Assembly: GCA_041687395.1 (NCBI GenBank)
Contig: JAWLCA010000001.1
Coordinates: forward strand, 1 to 64,000
Reading direction: 5' to 3'
Length of the DNA stretch: 64,000 bases
Origin: JAWLCA01 sp041687395
Lineage (GTDB): Bacteria; Pseudomonadota; Alphaproteobacteria; Rhodobacterales; Rhodobacteraceae
Part shown: positions 56,173 through 64,000 of the stretch, piece by piece
Layout: each line of letters starts with the position of its first letter
Position numbering within the stretch: the first letter of the stretch is position 1
The notes under the pieces: model-generated
What the model saw: the letters and a program-made list of their open reading frames with translations, nothing else
Told to the model about the DNA's origin: nothing
Database searches by the model: none
Made by a program: the position numbers and the translations under genes

Positions 56173-57344
56173 CAGATCCCCATCTCGGCAAAGAAGATCG
56201 AGAACAGCGCATCCGCCACGATCACCGCGAAGATCGCGGTGACCACCGCGTTCGAGGTCATCCTGCCCAGCGATTCGGCGTTGCTTTGTACCTGCATCCC
56301 GGCGTGGCAGCCGACCACGCCGATGATCAGCGCGAAGACCGGCGCCTTGACCATGCCGACGATGACGTGGCTGACATCCGTCCCCTCGATCAGGCGGGTG
56401 CGGAACATGCCAGGCGAGATGCCAAGCTCCAGCCAGGACATCAGCGCGCCGCCGAACAGTCCCGCGATATTCGCGATCAGGCCGAGGATCGGCAGCATCA
56501 GGATCAGCGCCAGGATCCGCGGGACGAACAGCACCATCGCCGGGTCGAGGCCGAGGGTGCGCATGGCGTCCACCTCTTCGCGCATCTTCATCGAGCCGAT
56601 GGCGGCGGTGAAGGCCGAGGCGGTGCGCCCCGCGACGATGATCGCGGTCAGCAGGATACCCAGTTCGCGCAGGATCGAGATCGAGATCAGATCGACCACG
56701 AACACCTCGGCCCCGAACTGGCGCAACTGGGCCGAGCCCTGAAACGCCAGCACCACGCCGATCAGGAACGCCATGAGCGAAACGATGGGCACCGCCTTCA
56801 CGCCGACCTCGTGGCAATGGTGAACGAGCGAGGTCAGGCGGAACTCGCTGGGATGGGTGAGGCTGCGGAACAGACGGGCGACGAAGATGCCCAGGTAGGC
56901 GGTGAGCTGCGCGAGAAATCCCACACCGGTGACGACGGACCGGCCCAGCGCCTCCATCCGGTCGGACAGGGTGGGGCGGCCCGCCGGGGGGGCGTCCGGC
57001 TTCGGCAGCGCCTCGGTCACGGTTTCCAGCAGGCTGGCGCTGCTGTCCGAGGCGCCGGTGATCGTGCAGGTGTGGCCGGCGGCGCCGATGCGCGCCTGCA
57101 GATCGGCCAGCACCCATGCGCCGGCCGTGTCGAGGCGCGTGACGCCGCCCAGGTCGACGGTCAGATCGCGCTCGGTCCCGACCGCCTGGGCGGCCCGGTG
57201 TAGTCGCGCAACGTTGAGCAGGATGAGCGCACCGCCCAGCGTCAGCCGCGCGGCATCGGCGTCATGGGCGACTGTCATCGCACCGTCGGCGTCCGCCATG
57301 GACGCCACCTGCCCCTGCCGCGTGGTCTGATCGGTCGTTGTCAT
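56172..57344 (-). CDS. ABC transporter permease (MlaE type) with N-terminal STAS domain
   Basis: A 390-residue permease. Residues about 20-115 form a STAS-like domain (LTVDLGGVTRLDTAGAWVLADLQARIG), normally supplied separately as MlaB. The MlaE core follows (HHCHEVGVKAVPIVSLMAFLIG, REEVDAMRTLGLDPAMVLFVPR). It is the first gene of the permease-ATPase-MCE-lipoprotein operon. Confidence 0.9.
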   Translation of the reverse strand: MTTTDQTTRQGQVASMADADGAMTVAHDADAARLTLGGALILLNVARLHRAAQAVGTERDLTVDLGGVTRLDTAGAWVLADLQARIGAAGHTCTITGASDSSASLLETVTEALPKPDAPPAGRPTLSDRMEALGRSVVTGVGFLAQLTAYLGIFVARLFRSLTHPSEFRLTSLVHHCHEVGVKAVPIVSLMAFLIGVVLAFQGSAQLRQFGAEVFVVDLISISILRELGILLTAIIVAGRTASAFTAAIGSMKMREEVDAMRTLGLDPAMVLFVPRILALILMLPILGLIANIAGLFGGALMSWLELGISPGMFRTRLIEGTDVSHVIVGMVKAPVFALIIGVVGCHAGMQVQSNAESLGRMTSNAVVTAIFAVIVADALFSIFFAEMGI

Positions 57345-57470
57345 TCAATACCTTGCACCGTAGCGGTGGGCTCGGCCCCGCTGCGATGCAGAGTGTAGCA
57401 ACAGTTGCGCAAACGGCCACCCCCTTCCCCCGACGCATACGGGTCCACGGCGCCGAGGCGGGGCGCGCGG

Positions 57471-58859
57471 TCAGGCGTGGATCGCGCCGTCGCCGCAGGC
57501 CAGCGCGGCCTCGCGCACGGCTTCCGAATAGGTCGGATGGGCGTGGCAGGTGAGCGCCAGATCCTCGGCCGCCGCCCCGAACTCCATGGCCACGCAGATC
57601 TCATGGATCAAGTCGCCCGCCATCGGGCCGATGATATGCGCGCCCAGGATGCGGTCGGTGTCCTTGTCGGCAAGAAGCTTCACGAAGCCGTCGCCCTGGA
57701 ATACTGCCTTGGCGCGGCCGTTCGCCATGAAGCTGACCTTGCCCACCTTGTAGGTCCGGCCGTCCGCTTTCAGGCTTTCCTCGGTCGCGCCGACGCTGGC
57801 CACCTCGGGCGTGGTGTAGATCACGCCGGGGACAGTGTCGTAGTTCACGTGGCCTGCGTGCCCGGCGATCAGATCGGCCAGCGCGTGCCCGTCATCCATC
57901 GCCTTGTGCGCCAGCATCGGCCCCTCGATTGCATCACCTATGGCGTAGATACCCTTGATGTTGGTGGCGAATTTTCCGTTCGTGGCGATCTGGCCGCGCT
58001 CGGTCATCTTCACGCCCACGACGTCCAGCCCCAGCCCCTCGACATACGGGCGCCGGCCGGTGGCGAGGAGGACGGCGTCGGCCTCCAGCGTGTGCTCGCT
58101 GTCGTCCTTGCGCAGCTTGTAGCTGACGGTCGCCTTGCCCTTGGCTGCGGTGGCGGACTGCACCGCGGCGCCGAGGATGAATTTCATCCCCTGTTTCTGC
58201 AGCAGACGCTGGAAGACCTTGGCGACCTCTCCGTCATTGCCGGGGATGATCCGGTCGAGGTATTCGACCACCGTCACCTCGGCCCCCAGACGGGCGTAGA
58301 CCGATCCCAGTTCCAGCCCGATCACGCCGCCGCCGATCACGACCATCTTCTTGGGAATCTTGCCCAGTTCCAGTGCGCCGGTGGAGGTGACGATCACCTT
58401 CTCGTCCACCTCGACCCCCTTCAGGGGCGACGCCTCGGAACCCGTTGCGATCACGACGTTTTTCGCCTCGTGCACCTCGTCGTCGACCTTCACCTTGCCG
58501 GGTTCCGGAATGCTGCCCCAGCCTTTCAGCCAGGTGATCTTGTTCTTCTTGAACAGGAATTCGACACCCTTGGTGTTCTGGCCGATCACATCGTCCTTGT
58601 AGGCGAGCATCTTGGTCCAATCGACCTTTGGCTTACCGCCCATCAGGCCCATTTTCTCAAAGTTCTCATGCACTTCGTGCAGCATGTGCGTGGAATGCAG
58701 CAACGCCTTGGACGGGATGCAGCCCACGTTCAGGCAGGTGCCGCCCAAGGCTTCGCGCCCTTCGACACAGGCCACGTTCATCCCCAACTGCGCTGCGCGG
58801 ATGGCGCAGACGTAGCCTGCGGGGCCGCCGCCGATGACGATCAGATCGAAGCTTGCCAT
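57471..58859 (-). CDS. lpdA: dihydrolipoyl dehydrogenase
   Basis: A 462-residue E3 flavoprotein. It has the FAD motif DLIVIGGGPAGYVCAIRAA, redox disulfide GGTCLNVGC (Cys42, Cys47), an NAD motif IGGGVIGLELGSVYARLGA and the C-terminal HAHPTYSEAVREAAL catalytic His. It regenerates lipoamide for the sucAB complex encoded to the right. One 68-bp repeat copy lies just upstream. Confidence 0.96.
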   Translation of the reverse strand: MASFDLIVIGGGPAGYVCAIRAAQLGMNVACVEGREALGGTCLNVGCIPSKALLHSTHMLHEVHENFEKMGLMGGKPKVDWTKMLAYKDDVIGQNTKGVEFLFKKNKITWLKGWGSIPEPGKVKVDDEVHEAKNVVIATGSEASPLKGVEVDEKVIVTSTGALELGKIPKKMVVIGGGVIGLELGSVYARLGAEVTVVEYLDRIIPGNDGEVAKVFQRLLQKQGMKFILGAAVQSATAAKGKATVSYKLRKDDSEHTLEADAVLLATGRRPYVEGLGLDVVGVKMTERGQIATNGKFATNIKGIYAIGDAIEGPMLAHKAMDDGHALADLIAGHAGHVNYDTVPGVIYTTPEVASVGATEESLKADGRTYKVGKVSFMANGRAKAVFQGDGFVKLLADKDTDRILGAHIIGPMAGDLIHEICVAMEFGAAAEDLALTCHAHPTYSEAVREAALACGDGAIHA

Positions 58860-58881
58860 GTGTCAGTCCCTCTCACATTCG

Positions 58882-58949
58882 CCGTGTGCATCCACGTATG
58901 TGTTACGTTCATCCGGCGTGCATATCATGTGCATACGTTGCGCGCGTTG
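58882..58949 (+). repeat. 68-bp interspersed repeat, copy B
   Basis: Partner of 51531-51598 in the same orientation. The stem halves ACGTATG and CATACGT are unchanged, and the outer pair is GTGCA/TGCGC, keeping pairing through a G-T wobble. It lies in the spacer between the MAPEG gene and lpdA. Confidence 0.75.
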
Positions 58950-58979
58950 GCTCTACCTTCTGTCAACAGGGGCGCAAGG

Positions 58980-59369
58980 TCAAACCAGTGCGGCGATCAG
59001 CATGACCAGCGTGGCGAAGAACCCCACCCCCCAGATCACCGACCGCCACGGCGACCAGCCAAGGGCATAGGCGGGGACGTAAAGCACGCGGGCTGCCAGG
59101 TAGATCCAGCCGCAGGCCGCCGTCAGCCCGGTGGTCTGGTCTGATGCAGTGATGACCACCACGGCGAGGGTGAACAGGATCAGCCCCTCGAAATGATTGG
59201 TCAGCGCGCGCTGCAGACGCCCGGCCAGCCCGGTCAGCGGGCGCGGTTCGTCGCGTGGCCCCATGGCGTAGTTGGGGCCGACCTGCCGGTTGGCCACGAC
59301 CGAATAGGCGATGAACTGGATGGCCTGCAGCAGACCGGCGAGGGCGAGGGCGGTGAGTTCGGGGGTCAT
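58980..59369 (-). CDS. MAPEG family membrane protein
   Basis: A 129-residue four-helix membrane protein beginning MTPELTALALAGLLQAIQFI and containing RLQRALTNHFEGLILFTLAVV and AARVLYVPAYALG, both typical of MAPEG proteins. The biochemical role of bacterial members is mostly unclear. It sits in the suc-lpd cluster on the same strand, which is common in this group as I recall but not functionally explained. Confidence 0.82.
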   Translation of the reverse strand: MTPELTALALAGLLQAIQFIAYSVVANRQVGPNYAMGPRDEPRPLTGLAGRLQRALTNHFEGLILFTLAVVVITASDQTTGLTAACGWIYLAARVLYVPAYALGWSPWRSVIWGVGFFATLVMLIAALV

Positions 59370-59370
59370 G

Positions 59371-59613
59371 TCAGGCAGTCTTCAGGAAGCGGACGCTGGC
59401 AGCGGCGACGAGCGCGCCCTCGCTTTTCGCCCACCCCTCGGCCTTGCTCCGGTCGTTCACCTCGAACAGGCAGAGCGTGCGCGCGTTGTCATCGGCATCG
59501 CGCCAGATCTGCAGCAGCGACAGCCCGGCCTGCATCCGGCCGTCGGCATCGGCGTCGAAGTCGGATTTCCAGGCGGCATAGTCGGGGGTGTTGAAGTCGG
59601 CGATCATTTGCAT
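59371..59613 (-). CDS. small hypothetical protein
   Basis: An 80-residue soluble protein: MQMIADFNTPDYAAWKSDFD and later GLSLLQIWRDADDNARTLCLFEV. The pattern looks like a small ferredoxin-fold dimeric alpha/beta protein, but no function is claimed. A ribosome binding site (GGGAG) precedes ATG 59613; a start at 59607 is possible. It nearly abuts the MAPEG gene. Confidence 0.7.
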   Translation of the reverse strand: MQMIADFNTPDYAAWKSDFDADADGRMQAGLSLLQIWRDADDNARTLCLFEVNDRSKAEGWAKSEGALVAAASVRFLKTA

Positions 59614-59654
59614 GGTGGGTCTCCCTTTTTGACGGCGGCCGCCACGGGATGCGC

Positions 59655-60029
59655 TTAGTCCAAGCCGAGGCGTTTCAGGCGATCTTTGGCCCAGAATGCC
59701 GGGTCCTCATCAATATCAGGGGGCTCTAGACCCCGCATGATTTCTGCATCAGTTGGGCTATTCTGAATGATGGACTTTAGAACAGTCGGTCGACGATTCC
59801 TTATGTGTTCGATCTCTTTCTCTACCGCTTCATCTGCGCGACTGACCAAGAGAAGCGAGTCCTGTATTGCGGCGAGGTCATTCTCAATTTTCAGGAATGT
59901 CACAGAAAGGCGTCCAAGCTGATTCTTAATCGCCTTAACACGCTGGTCGATCCGCTGGACATAAATCCCGAACGCAAATGCGACTATCATTACGCCCAGC
60001 GTCGCGAACAGGTTCAAACTCCCGAGCAC
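59655..60029 (-). CDS. hypothetical membrane-anchored coiled-coil protein, AT-richer
   Basis: A 124-residue protein. An N-terminal transmembrane segment (LFATLGVMIVAFAFGIYV) precedes a coiled-coil-like helix (RIDQRVKAIKNQLGRL, LKIENDLAAIQDSLLL) and a charged tail. The start is GTG 60029 behind AGGAAAGG. Base composition is visibly AT-richer than in its neighbours. It sits between sucB and the small genes before lpdA. No family was recognised. Confidence 0.68.
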   Translation of the reverse strand: MLGSLNLFATLGVMIVAFAFGIYVQRIDQRVKAIKNQLGRLSVTFLKIENDLAAIQDSLLLVSRADEAVEKEIEHIRNRRPTVLKSIIQNSPTDAEIMRGLEPPDIDEDPAFWAKDRLKRLGLD

Positions 60030-60038
60030 AGCCTTTCC

Positions 60039-61553
60039 TCACAAATCCATCAGCAACCGCCGCGGATCCTCCAGCGCCTCTTTCACCCGCACAAGGAACG
60101 TCACCGCGCCCTTGCCGTCCACGACGCGGTGGTCGTAGCTCAGCGCCAGATACATCATCGGGCGGATCACGATCTGGCCCTTCACCACCACCGGACGCTC
60201 CTGGATCTTGTGCATGCCCAGGATGCCGGATTGCGGCGGGTTCAGGATGGGGCTGGACATCAGCGAGCCATAGACGCCGCCGTTCGAGATGGTGAAGCTG
60301 CCGCCCTGCATCTCGGCCATCGACAGCTTGCCGTCGCGGGCGCGCAGGCCCAGTTCGGCGATCTTTTTCTCGATCGCGGCAAAGCCCATATGATCGGCGT
60401 CGCGCACCACCGGCACCACAAGGCCCGAGGGCGTCCCGACGGCCACACCCATGTGGACGTAGTTCTTGTAGACCACGTCGGTGCCGTCGATCTCGGCATT
60501 GACGTCCGGCACTTCCTTCAGCGCGTGGCAGCAGGCCTTCACGAAGAAGGACATGAAGCCCAGCTTCACCTTGTGCTTCTTCTCGAAGGCGTCCTTGTAT
60601 TCGTTGCGCAGCTCCATGATGCCGGACATGTCCACCTCGTTGTAGGTGGTCAGCATGGCGGCGGTGTTCTGCGCGTCCTTCAGGCGGCGGGCGATGGTCT
60701 GCCGCAGGCGGGTCATCTTCACCCGTTCCTCGCGCGCCGCATCGTCGGCGGGGACGGGGGCGCGCGGGGCGGGGGTGGCCGCTGCAGGCGCCGGGGCCGT
60801 AGCTGCGGCCAGGGCCTTCTGCACGTCTTCCTTCATGATCCGCCCGTCGCGGCCACTTCCCGTGACCTGATCGGCCGACAGGTTCTTTTCCGCCATCAGC
60901 TTCTTGGCCGAGGGCGCATCCTCGACATCGCGGCCCTTGGGTTCTGCCTTGGCCGTCGCGGCCTCGGCCTTCGGCGCGTCGGCCTCGGCCGGGGCAGAGG
61001 CGCCGCCCGAGATCACGGCCAGCTGGCCCAGGGCCTGCACGGTCGCGCCTTCGTCGGCGAGGATCTTCGCCAGAACGCCCGCGGCGGGGCTGGGCACCTC
61101 GACCGACACCTTGTCGGTCTCCAGCTCGCACAGCATCTCGTCCTGCGCGACGGTGTCGCCCACCTTCTTGAACCAGGTCGACACGGTCGCCTCTGTCACG
61201 CTTTCGCCCAGCGTCGGCACCATCACCGGCACGTCCTTGGCGGCCTCGTCGGCGGCCTTGGCCTTGGGCTTGTCGGCGGATTTCTTCGGCGTCATCTCTT
61301 CGGGTCCGGCCGATCCCTGCTCGGCGATCTGGGCCAGCAGCGCATCGACGCCGACGGTCGTGCCCTCTTCGGCGACGATCTCCTCCAGCGTGCCGGAGAC
61401 GGGGCTCGGCACCTCGACCGTGACCTTGTCGGTCTCCAGCTCGCAGAGCATTTCATCCACCGCGACGCTGTCGCCCGGTTTCTTGAACCAGGTGGCGACG
61501 GTTGCCTCGGTGACGCTTTCGCCCAGGGTGGGCACGCGGACTTCAGTTGCCAT
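60039..61553 (-). CDS. sucB: 2-oxoglutarate dehydrogenase E2 (dihydrolipoyllysine succinyltransferase)
   Basis: A 504-residue E2 with two N-terminal lipoyl domains, each with an ETDKV lysine (Lys43 and Lys148), a Pro/Ala linker, a peripheral-subunit-binding domain (SAKKLMAEKNLSADQVTGSG) and the C-terminal catalytic domain with SYDHRVVDGKGAVTFL. It transfers the succinyl group to CoA. ATG 61553 begins MATEVRVPTLGES; the frame upstream is spurious. It follows sucA by two bases. Confidence 0.95.
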   Translation of the reverse strand: MATEVRVPTLGESVTEATVATWFKKPGDSVAVDEMLCELETDKVTVEVPSPVSGTLEEIVAEEGTTVGVDALLAQIAEQGSAGPEEMTPKKSADKPKAKAADEAAKDVPVMVPTLGESVTEATVSTWFKKVGDTVAQDEMLCELETDKVSVEVPSPAAGVLAKILADEGATVQALGQLAVISGGASAPAEADAPKAEAATAKAEPKGRDVEDAPSAKKLMAEKNLSADQVTGSGRDGRIMKEDVQKALAAATAPAPAAATPAPRAPVPADDAAREERVKMTRLRQTIARRLKDAQNTAAMLTTYNEVDMSGIMELRNEYKDAFEKKHKVKLGFMSFFVKACCHALKEVPDVNAEIDGTDVVYKNYVHMGVAVGTPSGLVVPVVRDADHMGFAAIEKKIAELGLRARDGKLSMAEMQGGSFTISNGGVYGSLMSSPILNPPQSGILGMHKIQERPVVVKGQIVIRPMMYLALSYDHRVVDGKGAVTFLVRVKEALEDPRRLLMDL

Positions 61554-61555
61554 GA

Positions 61556-64000
61556 TTATCCCTCGATCGTCAGCGCGTCGTTCACGAGCGCTTCCTGCTG
61601 TTTCTTGTGCATGCTGGCCAGACCCGTCGCGGGCGAGGCGGCGGCGGGCCGCCCGGCGTAGCGCGCACGCGCGGCGCTGGCGCCGATGCGGCCCAGCACC
61701 CATTCCAGGTTCGGATCCATGAAGGTCCAGGCGCCCTGGTTCTTCGGCTCTTCCTGGCACCAGACGATCTCGGCCTGCTTGAAGCGTTCCAGCTCCTTCA
61801 CCATCGACAGGGCGGGGAAGGGATAGAACTGTTCGACGCGCAGCAGGTAGATGTCGTCGATACCGCGGGCGTCGCGCTCTTCCAGCAGGTCGAAATAGAC
61901 TTTGCCTGAACAGATCACCACGCGGCGGATCTGGTCGTCGGATTTCAGCTGCGTGTCGGAATGGCCCTTCTGGGCGTCATCCCACAGCACCCGGTGGAAG
62001 CTGGAACCGGTGGTGAAATCGTCGGCGTCCGAAATCGCCAGCTTGTGACGCAGCAGCGATTTCGGCGTCATCAGCACCAGCGGCTTGCGGAAGCTGCGGT
62101 GGATCTGGCGGCGCAGGATGTGGAAGTAGTTGGCGGGCGTGGTACAGTTCGCCACGATCCAGTTGTCCTGCGCGGACATCTGCAGGAAGCGCTCCAGGCG
62201 CGCCGACGAATGCTCCGGCCCCTGCCCCTCGAACCCGTGGGGCAGCAGCATCACAAGGCCCGACATCCGCAGCCATTTCGCCTCGCCCGAGCTGATGAAC
62301 TGGTCGAACATGATTTGCGCGCCGTTGGCGAAGTCGCCGAACTGCGCCTCCCACATCACCAGTGCGTTGGGTTCGGCAAGGCTGTAGCCGTATTCGAAGC
62401 CCAGCACCGCGTATTCCGAGAGCATCGAGTCGATGACCTCGTACCGCTGCTGGCCGGCGCGGATGTTGTTCAGCGGGTAGTAGCGTTCCTCAGTCGTCTG
62501 GTCGATCAGGGCGGAATGGCGCTGGCTGAACGTGCCACGGGTGCTGTCCTGGCCCGACAGGCGGACGGGATAGCCCTCGGTCAGCAACGAGCCGAAGGCC
62601 AGCGCCTCGGCCGTGGCCCAGTCGAAGCCGTGGCCCGTGTCAAACATCGCCTTTTTCGCCTCGAGCTGACGGGTGACGGTCTTGTGCAGGTCCACCCCGG
62701 CGGGCGCGCGGCTCAGTGCGGCGCCGACCTCGGCCATGGTCTCGGGCGAGATGGCGGTCTGGCCGCGCTGGTATTCCTCGCCCTCGCGGTTCAGGTGCGA
62801 CCAGCGGCCATCCAGCCAGTCGGCCTTGTTCGGCTTGTAGTCCTTGCCGGCCTCGAACTCCTGGTTCAGGTGAGCCTGGAAGGCGGCCTTCATGTCCTCG
62901 ATTTCGCCCTCGGGGATCAGGCCGTCCTTGACCAGCCGCTCGGTGTAAAGTTGCAGCGTGGTCTTCTGCGTCTTGATCCGCTTGTACATCGCGGGGTTGG
63001 TGAACATCGGTTCATCCCCCTCGTTGTGACCAAAGCGGCGGTAGCAGAACATGTCGATCACAACGTCCTTGCCGAACTTCTGGCGGTATTCGATGGCGAT
63101 CCGCGAGGCATGGACCACGGCCTCGGGGTCGTCGCCGTTGACGTGGAAGATCGGCGCCTCGACCATCAGGGCGATGTCGGTGGGGTAGGGCGAGGAGCGC
63201 GAGAAATGCGGCGCGGTGGTGAAGCCGATCTGGTTGTTCACCACGATGTGGATCGTGCCGCCGGTGCGGTGGCCGCGCAGGCCCGAAAGGCCGAAGCCCT
63301 CGGCCACGATGCCCTGACCCGCGAATGCCGCGTCGCCGTGCAGAAGCACGCCGACGACCTGCTTGCGTTCGCCATCGCCCATCTGGTCCTGCTTGGCGCG
63401 GACCTTGCCCAGAACCACCGGATTGACGGCCTCCAGGTGGGAGGGGTTTGCGGTCAGCGACAGGTGCACGACATTGCCATCGAATTCGCGGTCGGACGAG
63501 GCGCCGAGGTGGTATTTCACGTCGCCCGACCCGTCGACATCCTCGGGCTTGAAGCTGCCGCCCTGGAATTCGTTGAAGATGGCGCGATAGGGCTTGCCCA
63601 TCACGTTGGCCAGAACCGACAGCCGGCCGCGGTGCGGCATGCCGATGGCGATTTCCTTCACGCCCAGCTGGCCGCCGCGCTTGATGATCTGCTCCATCGC
63701 CGGGATCAGCGCCTCGCCGCCGTCGAGGCCGAAGCGTTTGGTTCCCATGTATTTCACGTGCAGGAACTTCTCGAAGCCCTCTGCCTCGACCAGCTTGTTC
63801 AGGATCGCCCGACGCCCGCGTTGGGTAAAGGTGATCTCCTTGCCAAAGCCCTCGATCCGCTCCTTCAGCCAGGCGGCCTGCTCGGGATCGGAGATATGCA
63901 TGTACTGCAGCGCGAAGGTGCCGCAGTAGGTGCGCTTCACGATGTCGATGATCTGACGCATCGACGCGACCTGAAGGCCCAGCACGTTGTCGATGAAGAT
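61556..64000 (-). CDS. sucA: 2-oxoglutarate dehydrogenase E1 (partial, 5' end beyond window)
   Basis: The C-terminal about 814 residues of the thiamine-diphosphate E1. The frame is open to the right edge (IFIDNVLGLQVASMRQIIDI), so the N-terminal part is outside the window. Family motifs are GMPHRGRLSVLANVMGKPY, GDAAFAGQGIVAEG, VVNNQIGFTT and the C-terminal VEQFYPFPAL with CQEEPKNQGAW. It decarboxylates 2-oxoglutarate and feeds sucB. Confidence 0.95.
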   Translation of the reverse strand: MFIDNVLGLQVASMRQIIDIVKRTYCGTFALQYMHISDPEQAAWLKERIEGFGKEITFTQRGRRAILNKLVEAEGFEKFLHVKYMGTKRFGLDGGEALIPAMEQIIKRGGQLGVKEIAIGMPHRGRLSVLANVMGKPYRAIFNEFQGGSFKPEDVDGSGDVKYHLGASSDREFDGNVVHLSLTANPSHLEAVNPVVLGKVRAKQDQMGDGERKQVVGVLLHGDAAFAGQGIVAEGFGLSGLRGHRTGGTIHIVVNNQIGFTTAPHFSRSSPYPTDIALMVEAPIFHVNGDDPEAVVHASRIAIEYRQKFGKDVVIDMFCYRRFGHNEGDEPMFTNPAMYKRIKTQKTTLQLYTERLVKDGLIPEGEIEDMKAAFQAHLNQEFEAGKDYKPNKADWLDGRWSHLNREGEEYQRGQTAISPETMAEVGAALSRAPAGVDLHKTVTRQLEAKKAMFDTGHGFDWATAEALAFGSLLTEGYPVRLSGQDSTRGTFSQRHSALIDQTTEERYYPLNNIRAGQQRYEVIDSMLSEYAVLGFEYGYSLAEPNALVMWEAQFGDFANGAQIMFDQFISSGEAKWLRMSGLVMLLPHGFEGQGPEHSSARLERFLQMSAQDNWIVANCTTPANYFHILRRQIHRSFRKPLVLMTPKSLLRHKLAISDADDFTTGSSFHRVLWDDAQKGHSDTQLKSDDQIRRVVICSGKVYFDLLEERDARGIDDIYLLRVEQFYPFPALSMVKELERFKQAEIVWCQEEPKNQGAWTFMDPNLEWVLGRIGASAARARYAGRPAAASPATGLASMHKKQQEALVNDALTIEG

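Overview
The window is GC-rich (roughly 65 percent by eye), densely coded chromosomal DNA. It fits an alphaproteobacterium of the Rhodobacteraceae/Paracoccaceae (Roseobacter-Paracoccus relatives). Supporting signs are a compact petABC (cytochrome bc1) operon, phosphatidylcholine synthase, a 41-residue L36, a GTTC-N7-GTTC SOS box before imuB-dnaE2, a form II aerobic CO-dehydrogenase-type cluster, and a complete beta-hydroxyaspartate cycle cluster. No prophage, plasmid functions, rRNA operon or CRISPR array is visible. All calls come from reading the sequence and translations; no database search was run.

Layout. 1-540: a broken IS5-type transposase tail and tRNA-Lys. 637-5147: dapF-mtaB, a small cytochrome c, a methyltransferase, a small hypothetical and a GST. 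5326-8056: petABC, closed by a bidirectional terminator. 8128-12247: a copper module (DUF305 protein, copper chaperone, cytochrome c, cueR, copA) with two CueR-type operators. 12318-18485: msrA, priA, transaldolase, DUF484-xerC and pcs. 18486-20221: a repeat-bearing spacer, a second small cytochrome c and a secreted hypothetical. 20226-25057: imuB-dnaE2 under a LexA box. 25134-29421: an FtsX/HlyD-type ABC system. 29668-35247: a five-gene peptide-type ABC importer. 35380-39611: coxG-S-L-M. 39714-44608: aroQ, a DMGDH/GcvT-type oxidoreductase, a glycosyltransferase-like gene and an N-formylglutamate amidohydrolase. 44748-45060: tRNA-Val and rpmJ. 45078-50457: bhcR and bhcABCD. 50538-52930: a GAPDH paralogue, a repeat-rich spacer, a NYN-domain protein and a small membrane protein. 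53004-57344: an Mla/MCE lipid transport operon. 57471-64000: lpd, small genes, sucB and sucA (sucA runs off the right edge).

How the genes work together. bhcABCD turns two glyoxylate (from glycolate or glycine) into oxaloacetate, which enters the TCA cycle whose 2-oxoglutarate dehydrogenase genes lie at the right end. bc1 and the small cytochromes c serve respiration. The copper module protects the periplasm and cytosol. imuB-dnaE2 provides SOS mutagenesis.

The named systems are known families. The best candidates for undescribed structure are small: a pair of about 68-bp repeats near 51.5 kb and 58.9 kb that share a stem-forming pattern, a cluster of GTATCC/GTATAC palindromes near 18.65 kb, and an AT-richer orphan gene inside the suc-lpd cluster.
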